A DNA stretch of 64,000 nucleotides. Origin: Oceanospirillum beijerinckii DSM 7166 (GTDB lineage: Bacteria > Pseudomonadota > Gammaproteobacteria > Pseudomonadales > Halomonadaceae). Location: NCBI RefSeq assembly GCF_000422425.1, contig NZ_AULT01000008.1, positions 1-64,000 on the forward strand. Direction: 5' to 3'. Positions 1 to 8,488 of this stretch are shown in pieces. Positions within the stretch are counted from its first letter, which is position 1. Each line of letters opens with the position of its first letter. The translations under genes were made by a program, and so were the position numbers. Under the pieces are notes generated by a model that worked only from the letters and a program-made list of their open reading frames with translations, was not told where the DNA came from and searched no databases.

Positions 1-70
1 GAAGTGAAACTGCTCAGCGCCGATGGTAGTGTGGGGTCTCCCCATGTGAGAGTAGGACATCGTCAAGCGC
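1..70 (+). rRNA. rrf: 5S ribosomal RNA, 3' part
   Basis: The first ~70 bases match the 3' half of gammaproteobacterial 5S rRNA, including the conserved CGCCGATGGTAGTGTGGGG loop and the GTGAGAGTAGGACATCG 3' stem. The 5' half lies before the window, so the window opens at the distal end of an rRNA operon. A strong terminator follows. Identity rests on recognition of the conserved sequence. Confidence 0.9.
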
Positions 71-77
71 CTATTTA

Positions 78-128
78 GTCTTTTTAGAAAAGACAGCAAA
101 CCCCGATCAGCAATGATCGGGGTTTTTT
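78..128 (+). terminator. rrn operon terminator (first copy)
   Basis: Two hairpins follow the 5S end. The first is a perfect 7 bp stem, GTCTTTT/AAAAGAC (78-94). The second is AACCCCGATCA/TGATCGGGGTT followed by six T (99-126), a typical intrinsic terminator. The same pair recurs 225 bp downstream. Confidence 0.9.
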
Positions 129-175
129 CGTGTGGGCGAAAGAAAAGTCTGTAAGAAAAGCAAAACAACAACGTA

Positions 176-296
176 GCTTGCAGAACCCCCCTGATTCCAT
201 CTGCCATCTATCGCCGCAGCGCACAGAAGTGAAACGGCTCAGCGCCGATGGTAGTGTGGGGTCTTCCCATGTGAGAGTAGGGCATCGTCAAGCGCT
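176..296 (+). pseudogene. degenerate tandem 5S rRNA-like copy
   Basis: Bases 226-296 repeat the 5S 3' half of 1-70 with a few substitutions (for example CTGCTC to CGGCTC). The upstream part does not fit a normal 5S. A short CCTGATTCCATCT match to the 5S loop region is separated from the GAAGTGAAAC segment by about 23 bases instead of about 8, and the expected 5' strand that would pair with the 3' CGTCAAGCGC end is missing apart from GCTTG. It therefore looks like a 5S copy damaged by insertion and deletion. A functional divergent 5S cannot be fully excluded without folding and alignment. Confidence 0.65.
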
Positions 297-302
297 TGTT
301 TA

Positions 303-352
303 GTCTTTTTAGAAAAGACAGCAAACCCTGATCAGCAATGATCGGGGTTTTT
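303..352 (+). terminator. second copy of the rrn terminator
   Basis: Near-identical duplicate of the terminator at 78-128: GTCTTTT/AAAAGAC hairpin followed by ACCCTGATCA/TGATCGGGGT and T6. One base in the left arm has changed (CCCCG to CCCTG), leaving a G-T pair. Confidence 0.85.
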
Positions 353-400
353 TCGTGTGAGCGAAAGAAAAGTGGTGGAAGAGGATAGGAAAGCAGAAAT

Positions 401-446
401 GGCTGAATCGATTCTATTAGAGGGCGTTATGGAGAATTATTCAGCC
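401..446 (-). terminator. hairpin after the isochorismatase-like gene
   Basis: GGCTGAAT (401-408) pairs with ATTCAGCC (439-446), and inside it ATTCT (411-415) pairs with AGAAT (433-437). It lies just beyond the stop of the minus-strand hydrolase gene. The T-run on the minus strand is weak, so it may act as a 3' end stabiliser rather than a strong terminator. Confidence 0.45.
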
Positions 447-454
447 AGTGATAA

Positions 455-1006
455 TTAATTGTCTCTTAGATAGTTTTTGCTGATATGGCGGAACTGGTCC
501 GTATTGGCTTTCTTAAGCCACTCGTACGCAACCATCTCCTTACTAACTAATTGAATACCATTCTGCTGTAGGCGCACCAGTGCAGTTTCGTAATCGGATT
601 GCTTACGGGAGCGGATGGCATCGGTGACCACAAAGACATCAAAACCTTGCTCTGCCAGACCTATAGCAGACTGTAGTAAGCAGATATGGCTTTCTGCTCC
701 CACCAGAATGAGCTGCTCCTGATCCGCTTTATTAATTTCCATTAAACAGTGAGGCTCTTCGGCTGTGGAGAAGTGCTCTTTATGCAATACTGTAGCCTTA
801 TCTAAGAGGGGCAAAAGTTGCTCAGAGGTGTGGCCGAGCCCCTTAGGGTATTGTTCTGTGACAAAAATTGGGACTTCGAGTTGATTGGCAATTTCGATCA
901 GCCATTGGCTATTAGCAACCATTGTTTCAGCATCATGAAGGGCCGGGAGCAACTTTTCCTGGATATCGATGACTAATAAAGCAGAGTTGTCGGGACTGAT
1001 CAGCAT
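455..1006 (-). CDS. isochorismatase-family cysteine hydrolase
   Basis: Cytoplasmic hydrolase of the isochorismatase/nicotinamidase-like superfamily, 183 aa, a normal length for the single-domain YcaC-like members. The family triad is visible: Asp14 in VIDIQ, Lys76 in LHKEHFS and Cys109 in AESHICL. Members hydrolyse amides or enol ethers (nicotinamide, ureidoglycolate-type compounds, isochorismate). The substrate of this one cannot be told from sequence, and no siderophore or NAD genes flank it. It is transcribed alone, divergently from the Tim44-like gene, with a ~96 bp shared upstream region. Confidence 0.85.
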   Translation of the reverse strand: MLISPDNSALLVIDIQEKLLPALHDAETMVANSQWLIEIANQLEVPIFVTEQYPKGLGHTSEQLLPLLDKATVLHKEHFSTAEEPHCLMEINKADQEQLILVGAESHICLLQSAIGLAEQGFDVFVVTDAIRSRKQSDYETALVRLQQNGIQLVSKEMVAYEWLKKANTDQFRHISKNYLRDN

Positions 1007-1102
1007 AAAAACTCCTTTTGTTTTTGATATATCAGTTGAAAGCGTTTACTACGCCCCCATAATTCTGAGCATAACAAAACAACGAAACGTACAGGTAACT
1101 TT

Positions 1103-1957
1103 ATGCAGCGAGTCTTTGTCTGGTTTTTTGCTTTCTTTCTGGTAGTCGGTACTGGAATTGAGCAAGCCGAAGCAAAACGTTTAGGTAGTGGTAAGTCTTC
1201 TGGGACTTTCTCCAGAAGTGCAACCAGTCCCACTGCCACTAATACATCGACACTGAGCCAACCGGGGAAAACTCAAGCGGCTGGCACTGCCAGTACCGGC
1301 AGTAAAATGAAAGGCCTGTTAGGTCCACTGGCAGGTCTGGCTGCAGGTGGTCTGTTGGCTGCAATGCTGTTTGGTGAAGGGTTTGAAGGTTTCCAGATTA
1401 TGGACTTCTTACTGATTGCCTTGGTGGTATTTATTATCTTTAAGCTGATTGCCCGTAAGAAACAGCAGGCGATGCCTGCAGCTGCACCGGGTGGTTATCA
1501 GAAGCAGGCTCATGGTCAGGAGCAGCAAGGTGGTTTTGATACTAACTTGATGGGCGGTAGTCTGGGCGGTGGTACTCCGGCAGCACAAGCACCTGATTGG
1601 TTTGATGCGGATAGCTTTGTAGAGCGGGGTAAAGGTCACTTTGTTCATCTGCAAAAATGTTGGGATAACAACGATCTTGAAGAACTCCAGGAATTTGTTA
1701 CGCCAGAGATGTACAACATTCTATCTGAAGAGCGCCGTGCTCTGGATGAAGAGCCAAACACTGAAGTGGTTAAACTGGATGCACGTCTGGGTGGTATCAG
1801 TCAGCAGGGCTCTCTGGTGGAAGCGAGCATAGTTTTCTCTGGCCAGACCAAAGAGAATAGCTCTCTGCCAACGGAATTCAGCGAAACCTGGCACATGGTA
1901 CGTGATATGCGTGAGCAGAACGCAAACTGGTACCTGCAGGGTATTCAGCAGAACTGA
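1103..1957 (+). CDS. Tim44-like domain membrane protein
   Basis: 284 aa. The N-terminus is hydrophobic (residues 1-24, ending EAEA before KRLGSG) and reads as a signal peptide or anchor. A Ser/Thr/Gly-rich linker follows, then two hydrophobic segments around residues 74-115, then a Gly/Gln-rich spacer, and a C-terminal domain from about residue 160 (WFDADSFVERGKGHFVHLQ) typical of the bacterial Tim44-like family. The mitochondrial homologue tethers Hsp70 to the import channel. The bacterial role is unknown, so only an envelope location is inferred. Monocistronic with a clear terminator. Confidence 0.85.
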   Translation: MQRVFVWFFAFFLVVGTGIEQAEAKRLGSGKSSGTFSRSATSPTATNTSTLSQPGKTQAAGTASTGSKMKGLLGPLAGLAAGGLLAAMLFGEGFEGFQIMDFLLIALVVFIIFKLIARKKQQAMPAAAPGGYQKQAHGQEQQGGFDTNLMGGSLGGGTPAAQAPDWFDADSFVERGKGHFVHLQKCWDNNDLEELQEFVTPEMYNILSEERRALDEEPNTEVVKLDARLGGISQQGSLVEASIVFSGQTKENSSLPTEFSETWHMVRDMREQNANWYLQGIQQN

Positions 1958-2009
1958 TCGTTTGGAACGTTTGTTCTATAGCTGAATGAATACTGCTAAG
2001 TAGTACTAG

Positions 2010-2040
2010 GCAAAGGGCCATCATTTTGATGGCCCTTTGC
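2010..2040. terminator. bidirectional terminator between converging genes
   Basis: A perfect 14 bp stem, GCAAAGGGCCATCA/TGATGGCCCTTTGC, lies between the convergent Tim44-like gene and yaaA. It has a short T-run on each strand and can serve both genes. Confidence 0.85.
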
Positions 2041-2075
2041 TGTTTATCTCTTGTTACTTCTGAGAAGTTAGAATC

Positions 2076-2864
2076 TTACTCATCGTGATCTCGTAGGAAA
2101 CACCACTGATCCCCTTTACTTTGTTCTTCACTGAAGTAATGGCCCTCCAGATCAAAACCTTTGAGCTGTTCCGGATCAGTCAGCTGATGCTGGATAATAT
2201 AAGCAGTCATCAAACCGCGGGCCTTCTTGGCGTAGAAGCTGATCATCTTGTATTGGCCATTTTTCCAGTCTTTAAAGACTGGTGTGATGATACGGGCATT
2301 CAGCTCTTTAGCCTTAACTGCTTTAAAGTATTCATTGGAGGCCAGATTTACTAGAACGGCTTCTCCATGCTCTTTCTCTTCCTGGGCAAACTCTTGATTT
2401 AGTGCTTCAGTTAGCTGGTTGCCCCAGAACTGATAAAGATCTTTACCTTTGCTATTGGCAAACTTGGTACCCATCTCCAGGCGGTACGGCTGGATTAGAT
2501 CCAGCGGGCGCAGCAGACCATACAAACCTGACAGGATTCTTAGGTGGTCCTGGGCAAAGTCAAAGTCCTGCTCTGAGAAGCTTTCAGCATCCAGACCGGT
2601 ATAAACATCACCTTTAAACGCCAATAGTGCCTGCTTGGCATTATCCGGTTGGAAAGGCAGTGACCAGGAACCAAAACGAGCAACATTTAACGCAGCCAGT
2701 TTATCACTCAACTTCATCAAGGTTGCGACCTCAGCCTGAGAGAGTTCTTTAAGTTCATTGATCAGTTGCTGGCTGTGATCCAGATAGTCCGGCTGACTGA
2801 AAACCTCTGTTTTGGCCGGGGTTTCAAAGTCCAGTGTTTTTGCAGGTGATATAACGATTTTCAT
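2076..2864 (-). CDS. yaaA: peroxide stress protein YaaA
   Basis: 262 aa, full length for the YaaA/DUF328 family. The family opening ([14 protein letters not shown]), the [10 protein letters not shown] segment and the [19 protein letters not shown] segment are all present. In E. coli YaaA lowers free intracellular iron and so limits Fenton damage under hydrogen peroxide. It binds DNA and acts in the cytoplasm. Transcribed alone, converging on the Tim44-like gene. No OxyR site was identified upstream. Confidence 0.93.
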   Translation of the reverse strand: MKIVISPAKTLDFETPAKTEVFSQPDYLDHSQQLINELKELSQAEVATLMKLSDKLAALNVARFGSWSLPFQPDNAKQALLAFKGDVYTGLDAESFSEQDFDFAQDHLRILSGLYGLLRPLDLIQPYRLEMGTKFANSKGKDLYQFWGNQLTEALNQEFAQEEKEHGEAVLVNLASNEYFKAVKAKELNARIITPVFKDWKNGQYKMISFYAKKARGLMTAYIIQHQLTDPEQLKGFDLEGHYFSEEQSKGDQWCFLRDHDE

Positions 2865-2956
2865 GGCGGCTTCCAGACGGAAAATGGCTTAAAAACTAAT
2901 CATAACAGCATCTTATAACTGATTAAAATGGTAGGTTTTGCGCTGCATCATAATAG

Positions 2957-2990
2957 TGCCTCAAAATAGTGCGAGCCCTATTTTGGTGCG
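2957..2990. promoter_or_regulatory. candidate NtrC-type dyads upstream of amt-mcp
   Basis: TGCCTCAAAATAGTGCG (2957-2973) matches the enteric NtrC site TGCACCAAAATGGTGCA at 13 of 17 positions. The adjacent 2974-2990 retains the right half-site TTTTGGTGC. They lie ~155-190 bp before the start of an ammonium-transporter fusion, where an NtrC activator site would make sense. A convincing sigma-54 -24/-12 element was not found between them and the gene, so the assignment stays tentative. Confidence 0.35.
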
Positions 2991-3145
2991 TGGCTTTTGA
3001 TTTTATCTCTGTGTTTTCAGCAATAGTTTAGTTTTTCTATCCTTAAATGACTCAATGTACAGAGGAAATGCCTGTTTTTAGTAGGCACAGCTCTTGCTCT
3101 AAGAAGAGTATAACGATTATTAATAAAAGCAATGGGGTGTGTTCT

Positions 3146-5350
3146 ATGGATGCGGCAAACGTACAGAGTAATCTGGACCTGGTCTGGATTATGGTCTGTG
3201 CCGCATTGGTGATGTTTATGCAGGCTGGATTTACTGCATTGGAGTCAGGACTGACACAAGCCAAAAACAGCATCAATGTGGCGATTAAAAATATTACCGA
3301 CTTTATAATCTCGGTATTGATCTTCTGGGCGGTGGGTTACGCGCTGATGTTTGGCGAGAGTTCAGGCGGTTTCTTTGGTACCAGTGGCTTTGGCCTGTCG
3401 GGTATGACTGAAGCCAGTGATTTTGCCTCCTTTGCCTTTCAGGCAACCTTCGCCGGTACAGCTGCGACGATTGTTTCCGGGGCCGTGGCGGAGCGAACCA
3501 AGTTTCTCGCTTATGTGGTGATCGCCGTTTTTACCATCTGTGTGATCTACCCAGTATCTGGTCACTGGATCTGGAACAGTGACGGCCGGCTGGCCCAGAA
3601 AGGTATGATCGACTTTGCAGGTTCTACCGTGGTGCACTCCTTAGGCGCCTGGGTTGGCTTGGCCGGTGCGATTGTAGTCGGTCCTCGTCTGGGGGTTTTT
3701 GGCAAAGAAGGCAAGGTCAATAAAATTCAGGGTCACAGTCTGGTTCTGGCCGTGGTTGGTGTGCTGATCCTATGGTTTGGCTGGTTTGGTTTTAATGGTG
3801 GAAGTACTCTGAGCGGTGATGCCAGTATCGCCAAGATTATTGCCAATACCATGCTAGCTGCCGGTGCCAGTGGCTTAAGTTGTTTCTTCATCTCTATGGC
3901 GTTGCACGAGCGTCGTGAAGTTAATGTTGAGAAACTGCTTAATGGTGTTGTCGGTGGTTTGGTCGCAATCACGGCAGGGTGTGCTGTTGTTGAACCCGTA
4001 GGCGCGGTGGTGATTGGCTTGATTGCAGGTACAGTGCTCTACGCTGCGGAGTGGATTATTCTGAATGTCCTGCGTGTTGATGATCCAGTGAATGTGGTCG
4101 CGGCCCATGGTATTTGCGGTGCGCTGGGTACCATTTTATTGGTGTTCTTTGCTTCGGAATCAGCACTGGTAAACGGTAGTGTGATGGATCAGTTGTTGGT
4201 TCAGCTGACAGGTGTGGCTGCGGTCTTTGTCTGGGGCTTTGGTCTGGGTTATCTGGCCTTCTCTCTGATGAAAGCCTTTGGCGCGCTGCGTGTACCGCCT
4301 GAGGATGAGGAGCGTGGGCTTAATGTGAGTGAACACGGTGCCAGCTCCTCTCTGCTGGATATGCAGGAAGCGATGCAGATGATTATGGAAGATGGAGACC
4401 TGACCCGCCGGGTAAAAGTGGAGCGCGGCAGTGAATATGAGCGTATCGCTGCTATCTTTAATCTCTTTCTCAGCAGCTATGAAAAAGCCATCGGTGATAT
4501 TAAGTTAGCATCCGGTGAGCTGAGCCGTTATGCCCAGGCGATGTCCGTGGCCAGCCATGAGCTGGAAAGTGGTGTCATCAATCAGAAGGCCCAAAGCTTA
4601 CAAATTACGGCAGCAATTACTCAGTTATCTGCGGCAGTTAAACAACTGGCCGCCAGTGTACGGGAAACCTCGGAGCAAACTCAGGAAGCCACACTGCAAT
4701 CATCCAATGGCCATGAGCTGGTGAAAAACAGTATACGTGATATTCATGCTCTGGCAGAGCGTATCTCTGCGGTCTATGACGTGACAGAACAGGTGGAAAG
4801 CGAAACTGCAGCGATTACCGGTATTCTGGAAACTATCGAAGGGGTTTCCGAGCAGACCAATCTATTAGCGTTGAATGCGGCGATTGAAGCCGCTCGTGCC
4901 GGTGAAGCTGGTCGGGGGTTTGCAGTGGTTGCTGATGAAGTGCGTGCGTTATCGCAACAGACGCAAGGCTATACCCGAACTATTCAGGAAACCATCACCC
5001 AATTGCAGAATAGAGTGCAAGATGCCGTGACCTTGGTACGCAGTGGTCATCAGTTAGCCGATAGTAGTGTCACGACGGTGAGTAGCTCAGGTGATGCCTT
5101 TGCTGCGATTAATACCATGGTGCATGCCATCAATCATAGTAGTGTAGAGATTGCGACCGTAGCGGAACAGCAGTCACAGATCGCTAATGAGGTGGACCAG
5201 AATATTCGTCAGATCGATCAGGTCGTACAGCAAACCGCTGATGAGGTCCATGCACTGAATGGTTTGGGCCAGAGTATCGAATCTTTGGCCAACGAACTCA
5301 ATGCGTCGGTATCGGGTTACTCCGTAGGTGCCTCAGGACTAACGCATTAA
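3146..5350 (+). CDS. ammonium transporter-chemoreceptor fusion (Amt-HAMP-like-MCP)
   Basis: 735 aa from the ATG at 3146. That start is preferred over an upstream one at 3047 because a GGGGTG ribosome-binding site precedes it and the Amt fold begins at once. Residues 1-380 form a complete Amt/AmtB domain with ~11 membrane spans. The AmtB key residues are all present: F102 and F216 (gate), W141 and S220 (external site), D156, and the twin histidines H164 and H321. Residues ~408-447 read as a HAMP-like second helix (DGDLTRRV). Residues ~450-735 form an MCP signalling hairpin with its tip at [20 protein letters not shown]. There is no periplasmic sensor domain, so the channel itself is presumably the sensor. 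Expected role: ammonium-responsive chemotaxis. Whether it also conducts ammonium is unknown. Confidence 0.93.
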   Translation: MDAANVQSNLDLVWIMVCAALVMFMQAGFTALESGLTQAKNSINVAIKNITDFIISVLIFWAVGYALMFGESSGGFFGTSGFGLSGMTEASDFASFAFQATFAGTAATIVSGAVAERTKFLAYVVIAVFTICVIYPVSGHWIWNSDGRLAQKGMIDFAGSTVVHSLGAWVGLAGAIVVGPRLGVFGKEGKVNKIQGHSLVLAVVGVLILWFGWFGFNGGSTLSGDASIAKIIANTMLAAGASGLSCFFISMALHERREVNVEKLLNGVVGGLVAITAGCAVVEPVGAVVIGLIAGTVLYAAEWIILNVLRVDDPVNVVAAHGICGALGTILLVFFASESALVNGSVMDQLLVQLTGVAAVFVWGFGLGYLAFSLMKAFGALRVPPEDEERGLNVSEHGASSSLLDMQEAMQMIMEDGDLTRRVKVERGSEYERIAAIFNLFLSSYEKAIGDIKLASGELSRYAQAMSVASHELESGVINQKAQSLQITAAITQLSAAVKQLAASVRETSEQTQEATLQSSNGHELVKNSIRDIHALAERISAVYDVTEQVESETAAITGILETIEGVSEQTNLLALNAAIEAARAGEAGRGFAVVADEVRALSQQTQGYTRTIQETITQLQNRVQDAVTLVRSGHQLADSSVTTVSSSGDAFAAINTMVHAINHSSVEIATVAEQQSQIANEVDQNIRQIDQVVQQTADEVHALNGLGQSIESLANELNASVSGYSVGASGLTH

Positions 5351-5473
5351 CGCGAATCTAAGGCAGCAAAATATACGTGGGGGCTTTGGCATTGCCCGTA
5401 ATGGGCTCTTACTGAAGGTGAAACGTTATGTGTTATTAATTTTGTTACGTGAGTGACAGTGTTGAAATGCGTT

Positions 5474-5505
5474 ACTATCCCTCGATGATTTTTTCGAGGG
5501 ATAGT
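5474..5505 (+). promoter_or_regulatory. hairpin sequestering the SD of the DMT transporter gene
   Basis: A perfect 12 bp stem (5474-5485 pairing with 5494-5505, 8-base T-rich loop) ends one base before the ATG at 5507. Its right arm contains GAGGG at ideal spacing (6 bases) for a Shine-Dalgarno sequence. The ribosome-binding site is thus held in a strong hairpin, which suggests translational control. It could also act as a hairpin at the end of the upstream gene. Confidence 0.6.
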
Positions 5506-5506
5506 T

Positions 5507-6409
5507 ATGTTGCAACGGGTACTCAATATCTCACCCTATGCTTTATTGGTGTTTACCACCTTGTTTTGGGCTGGTAATTTTGTTATGGGACGGGCAGTGC
5601 ATCTGGATGTTCCGCCGATCGGGCTTAGTTTTTGGCGCTGGATGACCGCTCTGCTATTTATTTCTCCGTTTGCGCTTCCTCAGCTTAAGCAGAGTTGGCC
5701 TGTGATACGCCAACACTGGTTTATTCTGCTGGTACTCTCTGTATTCAGTGTGGCTTGTTTTAACACCATGGTTTATCTGGGGCTGCAAAGTGCGCCTGCC
5801 AGTAGCAGTATTTTGCTACAGTCTGCCTGTCCGGTGATTATTCTCTTTTTGTCCTGGCTTTTCTTCCGGGAAAAAGTCTCATTGGTTCAGGCCCTGGGCA
5901 TGCTGATTTCCCTGAGTGGTGTGGTGGTGGTTGTGACAGAAGGCCAGCCTGCTAATGTACTGGGACTGGATTTTCTTAATGAAGGTACCGCCTGGATCTT
6001 GTTAGCGGTACTGTGTTGGGCGATCTATTCCGCCTTGCTGAGATTAAAACCGAAAGAGCTGGGAGGGTTCGCGTTCTTCTCATTAACGGTGCTGGTGGGC
6101 GTTATTGTGCTGCTGCCGTTTTATATTAATGAGACACTGAGTGGACGACCTATGCCGATTACCACCACCTCAGTGATGAGCGTGCTTTATGTTAGTATTT
6201 TTGCTTCTATTCTCGCTTATCTATTTTGGAATAAAGCGGTCGCTGAGCTGGGTGCGAACCGCAGTGGTCAGTTCATTCATCTGATACCAGTGTTTGGTAT
6301 TACATTGGCGGTGGTCTTTCTGGGGGAGACATTAAAGCTGTTCCATCTGGCGGGTTTTGTCATGATCCTGGGGGGCATCTGGTTGGCGACTGTTCTGGGT
6401 CGACGTTAG
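5507..6409 (+). CDS. EamA/DMT-family transporter
   Basis: 300 aa with about ten hydrophobic segments arranged as two EamA repeats (roughly residues 14-135 and 160-298), the usual length for 10-TM drug/metabolite transporters. Each repeat ends in the typical glycine-rich helix (GMLISLSGVVVVV and GFVMILGGIWLA). Substrates in this family include amino acids and other metabolites, and none can be assigned here. Its Shine-Dalgarno sequence lies inside a perfect hairpin. A strong terminator follows. Confidence 0.9.
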   Translation: MLQRVLNISPYALLVFTTLFWAGNFVMGRAVHLDVPPIGLSFWRWMTALLFISPFALPQLKQSWPVIRQHWFILLVLSVFSVACFNTMVYLGLQSAPASSSILLQSACPVIILFLSWLFFREKVSLVQALGMLISLSGVVVVVTEGQPANVLGLDFLNEGTAWILLAVLCWAIYSALLRLKPKELGGFAFFSLTVLVGVIVLLPFYINETLSGRPMPITTTSVMSVLYVSIFASILAYLFWNKAVAELGANRSGQFIHLIPVFGITLAVVFLGETLKLFHLAGFVMILGGIWLATVLGRR

Positions 6410-6468
6410 GGCGATACTAAACATAGTGAGAGCAGAGGTTGGCTGAGCTACCATAGAGTCTAAAATAA

Positions 6469-6507
6469 AAAAGCGAACGCCAGTTGATCTGGTGTTCGCT
6501 TTTTTTG
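6469..6507. terminator. intrinsic terminator after the EamA gene
   Basis: AAGCGAACGCCAG (6471-6483) pairs with CTGGTGTTCGCTT (6489-6501), followed by a T-run, with a matching A-run on the left. It can terminate in both directions between the converging transporter genes. Confidence 0.9.
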
Positions 6508-6567
6508 TTGGTTTTCCACTGAGATTAAGAGGTTTTGGATAAACCGAATCGTCTTGATAAAACGCAT

Positions 6568-7011
6568 TTAGTTAAAGCGAATTAACAGGACTCCGGCAAA
6601 TAGCATAACGATGCCCAATACCCGCCAAAGATTAATGCTGTGTTGTGGAAACGTTGCCCAGCCAAAGTGATCCAAAATCACTGACATGGTCAGCTGGCCT
6701 GCAACAAAAAGGGCCATCATAGTTGCGGCACCCAAACGAGGTGCTAAGAAAGCGGATGTTGCCACAAAAATAGCACCCATTATACCACCGGCCCAGGCCC
6801 ACCACGGGGCCTGCTTCAGGCCTGCCATTACCGGCCACTCCTGACGGGTCAATAATGCCACAACAAAGAGAGAGATTGTCCCGACCACAAAGGAGATAAA
6901 GGAGGCCCAAATGGTCCCCTCACTGCTTTGGGCCAGCGTACTGTTTACGCCTGATTGCATTGGCATCAGGGCGCCGGCCAGAAGGGCTATTAAAATCCAA
7001 AGGGTTAACAC
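6568..7011 (-). CDS. DMT-family membrane protein of the YdcZ (DUF606) type
   Basis: 147 aa with about five hydrophobic helices, the length of the half-size YdcZ/DUF606 members of the drug/metabolite transporter superfamily. The opening ALLAGALMPMQSGVNSTLA and the later GGIMGAIFVATSAFLAPRLG are characteristic. Such proteins are thought to act as dimers. Substrate unknown. Its terminator is shared with the converging EamA gene, a relative from the same superfamily. Confidence 0.85.
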   Translation of the reverse strand: MLTLWILIALLAGALMPMQSGVNSTLAQSSEGTIWASFISFVVGTISLFVVALLTRQEWPVMAGLKQAPWWAWAGGIMGAIFVATSAFLAPRLGAATMMALFVAGQLTMSVILDHFGWATFPQHSINLWRVLGIVMLFAGVLLIRFN

Positions 7012-7102
7012 CGATTAATATCATCCTATTGATTGTATGAGTTTAAGTCTTTAGGCTTCGATACGATTGCGTTTCACCATATACAGAGCTTTTTGCACTG
7101 AT

Positions 7103-8140
7103 CTAAGGGCACGGATTAGGCATCTGTTGATGGATGGCTTCAATACCGGCTATGACCTCATCAGATAGCGTCAGCTCGATACTGGCAATATTGCTGGCTA
7201 ACTGCTCCATTGTTGTAGCACCAATAATATTACTGGCCATAAAGCTGCGTTCGTTAACAAAAGCCAGTGCCATCTGTGCCGGGTCCAGCTGATGTTCTCT
7301 GGCCAGGTCCACATAAGCTTGAGTCGCGATATCTGCCTTTTCACTGGTGTAACGCTGGAAGCGCTTATACAGTGTCAGGCGGGCATGCTCAGGCCAGGCA
7401 CCGCCCAGATATTTACCGCTTAAGACACCAAAACCCAGGGGGGAATAAGCCAATAGAGGAATGTTCTCTCGGTGAGCGATCTCAGCCAAACCGATCTCAA
7501 AGGTACGGTTTAGCAGGCTGTAAGGATTTTGAATACTCACCATACGTGGCAGATTGTGAGCTTCGGCCAACTGTAGGTATTTCATCACGCCCCAAGGGGT
7601 TTCATTGGATACGCCCACATGACGGATCTTCCCTGCTTTCACCTGCTCATTCAGTGCTTCCAGGGTTTCCAGCAGCGGCGTGGCCACTTCCTCTTTATTA
7701 TGACTATAGCTGAGTTGGCCGAAGTAGTTGGTGTGACGATCCGGCCAGTGTAGCTGATACAGGTCGATATAGTCAGTTTGCAGCCGCTTAAGGCTGGCAT
7801 CGACGGCTTGCTGTATATGCTCACGGTTTAAGCGTGGGCCGCCACGCAGATAACCCAGCCAATCACCGGGACCTGCGACCTTTGTCGCCAGAATCACCTT
7901 ATCCCGGTTGTTACGACTCTTAAACCAGCTACCGATATGACACTCTGTTGTGCCCTGGGTATCACCCTGTGGTGGCACAGGGTACATTTCAGCAGTATCA
8001 ATAAAGTTGATGCCCTGATCCAGTGCATAGTCCAGCTGCTGGTGCGCTTGCTGTTCTGTATTTTGTTCGCCCCAGGTCATGGTTCCCAGGCACAGCTTGC
8101 TGATATTGAGATCGGTATTGGCCAGTGTTTGATAGCGCAT
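7103..8140 (-). CDS. tas: Tas-like NADP(H)-dependent aldo/keto reductase
   Basis: 345 aa from the ATG at 8140, chosen over an in-frame ATG at 8152 because GAGGG lies at correct spacing before it. The aldo/keto reductase tetrad is present: Asp48, Tyr53, Lys87 and His131 (LHWPDR). The EMYPVPPQGDTQGTTE segment is typical of E. coli Tas, a cytosolic reductase first found as a suppressor of tyrosine auxotrophy. The true substrate is not known. Transcribed alone. Confidence 0.88.
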   Translation of the reverse strand: MRYQTLANTDLNISKLCLGTMTWGEQNTEQQAHQQLDYALDQGINFIDTAEMYPVPPQGDTQGTTECHIGSWFKSRNNRDKVILATKVAGPGDWLGYLRGGPRLNREHIQQAVDASLKRLQTDYIDLYQLHWPDRHTNYFGQLSYSHNKEEVATPLLETLEALNEQVKAGKIRHVGVSNETPWGVMKYLQLAEAHNLPRMVSIQNPYSLLNRTFEIGLAEIAHRENIPLLAYSPLGFGVLSGKYLGGAWPEHARLTLYKRFQRYTSEKADIATQAYVDLAREHQLDPAQMALAFVNERSFMASNIIGATTMEQLASNIASIELTLSDEVIAGIEAIHQQMPNPCP

Positions 8141-8488
8141 AATCGCCCTCATTTGATTCAGTTAGTAAAGTCGATGAGCCATAAGACTGACATCTTCAGT
8201 CAAAGCCAAGGGGGCAGCTAAAAAAGTTGTTGCCGTTCTTTTGGCCTGACAGCCATCAACAAAGTCTATTGGAACTTACTGTTTATTTACCTATCGAAGA
8301 TGTCACATATTTGAGTGCCGACTGATATAAGGTGTAACACATTATTGCCATATGTAGGGGTTATCTTTCGATTTGTAGCAAGAATCCATTTATTGAGTCT
8401 TGTCAGTCATTAGTAGGGTGATAGAATGCCCGGCTCGAAACAAGGCGTCGCCTTACATTTTAAATAATCCTATGACTAATGGTTTTTC
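8141..8488. other. intergenic region with a sigma-70-like promoter
   Basis: Divergent region between the Tas-like gene and the Sel1 gene. TTGTCA (8400-8405) and TAGAAT (8422-8427) with a 16 bp spacer form a reasonable sigma-70 promoter for the Sel1 gene, ~60 bp before its start. Nothing else was recognised in the region. Confidence 0.5.

Noticed and set aside
2991-3006. Sigma-54 promoter of the Amt-MCP gene
   Set aside because: TGGC is present, but the -12 GC element at the required spacing is absent.
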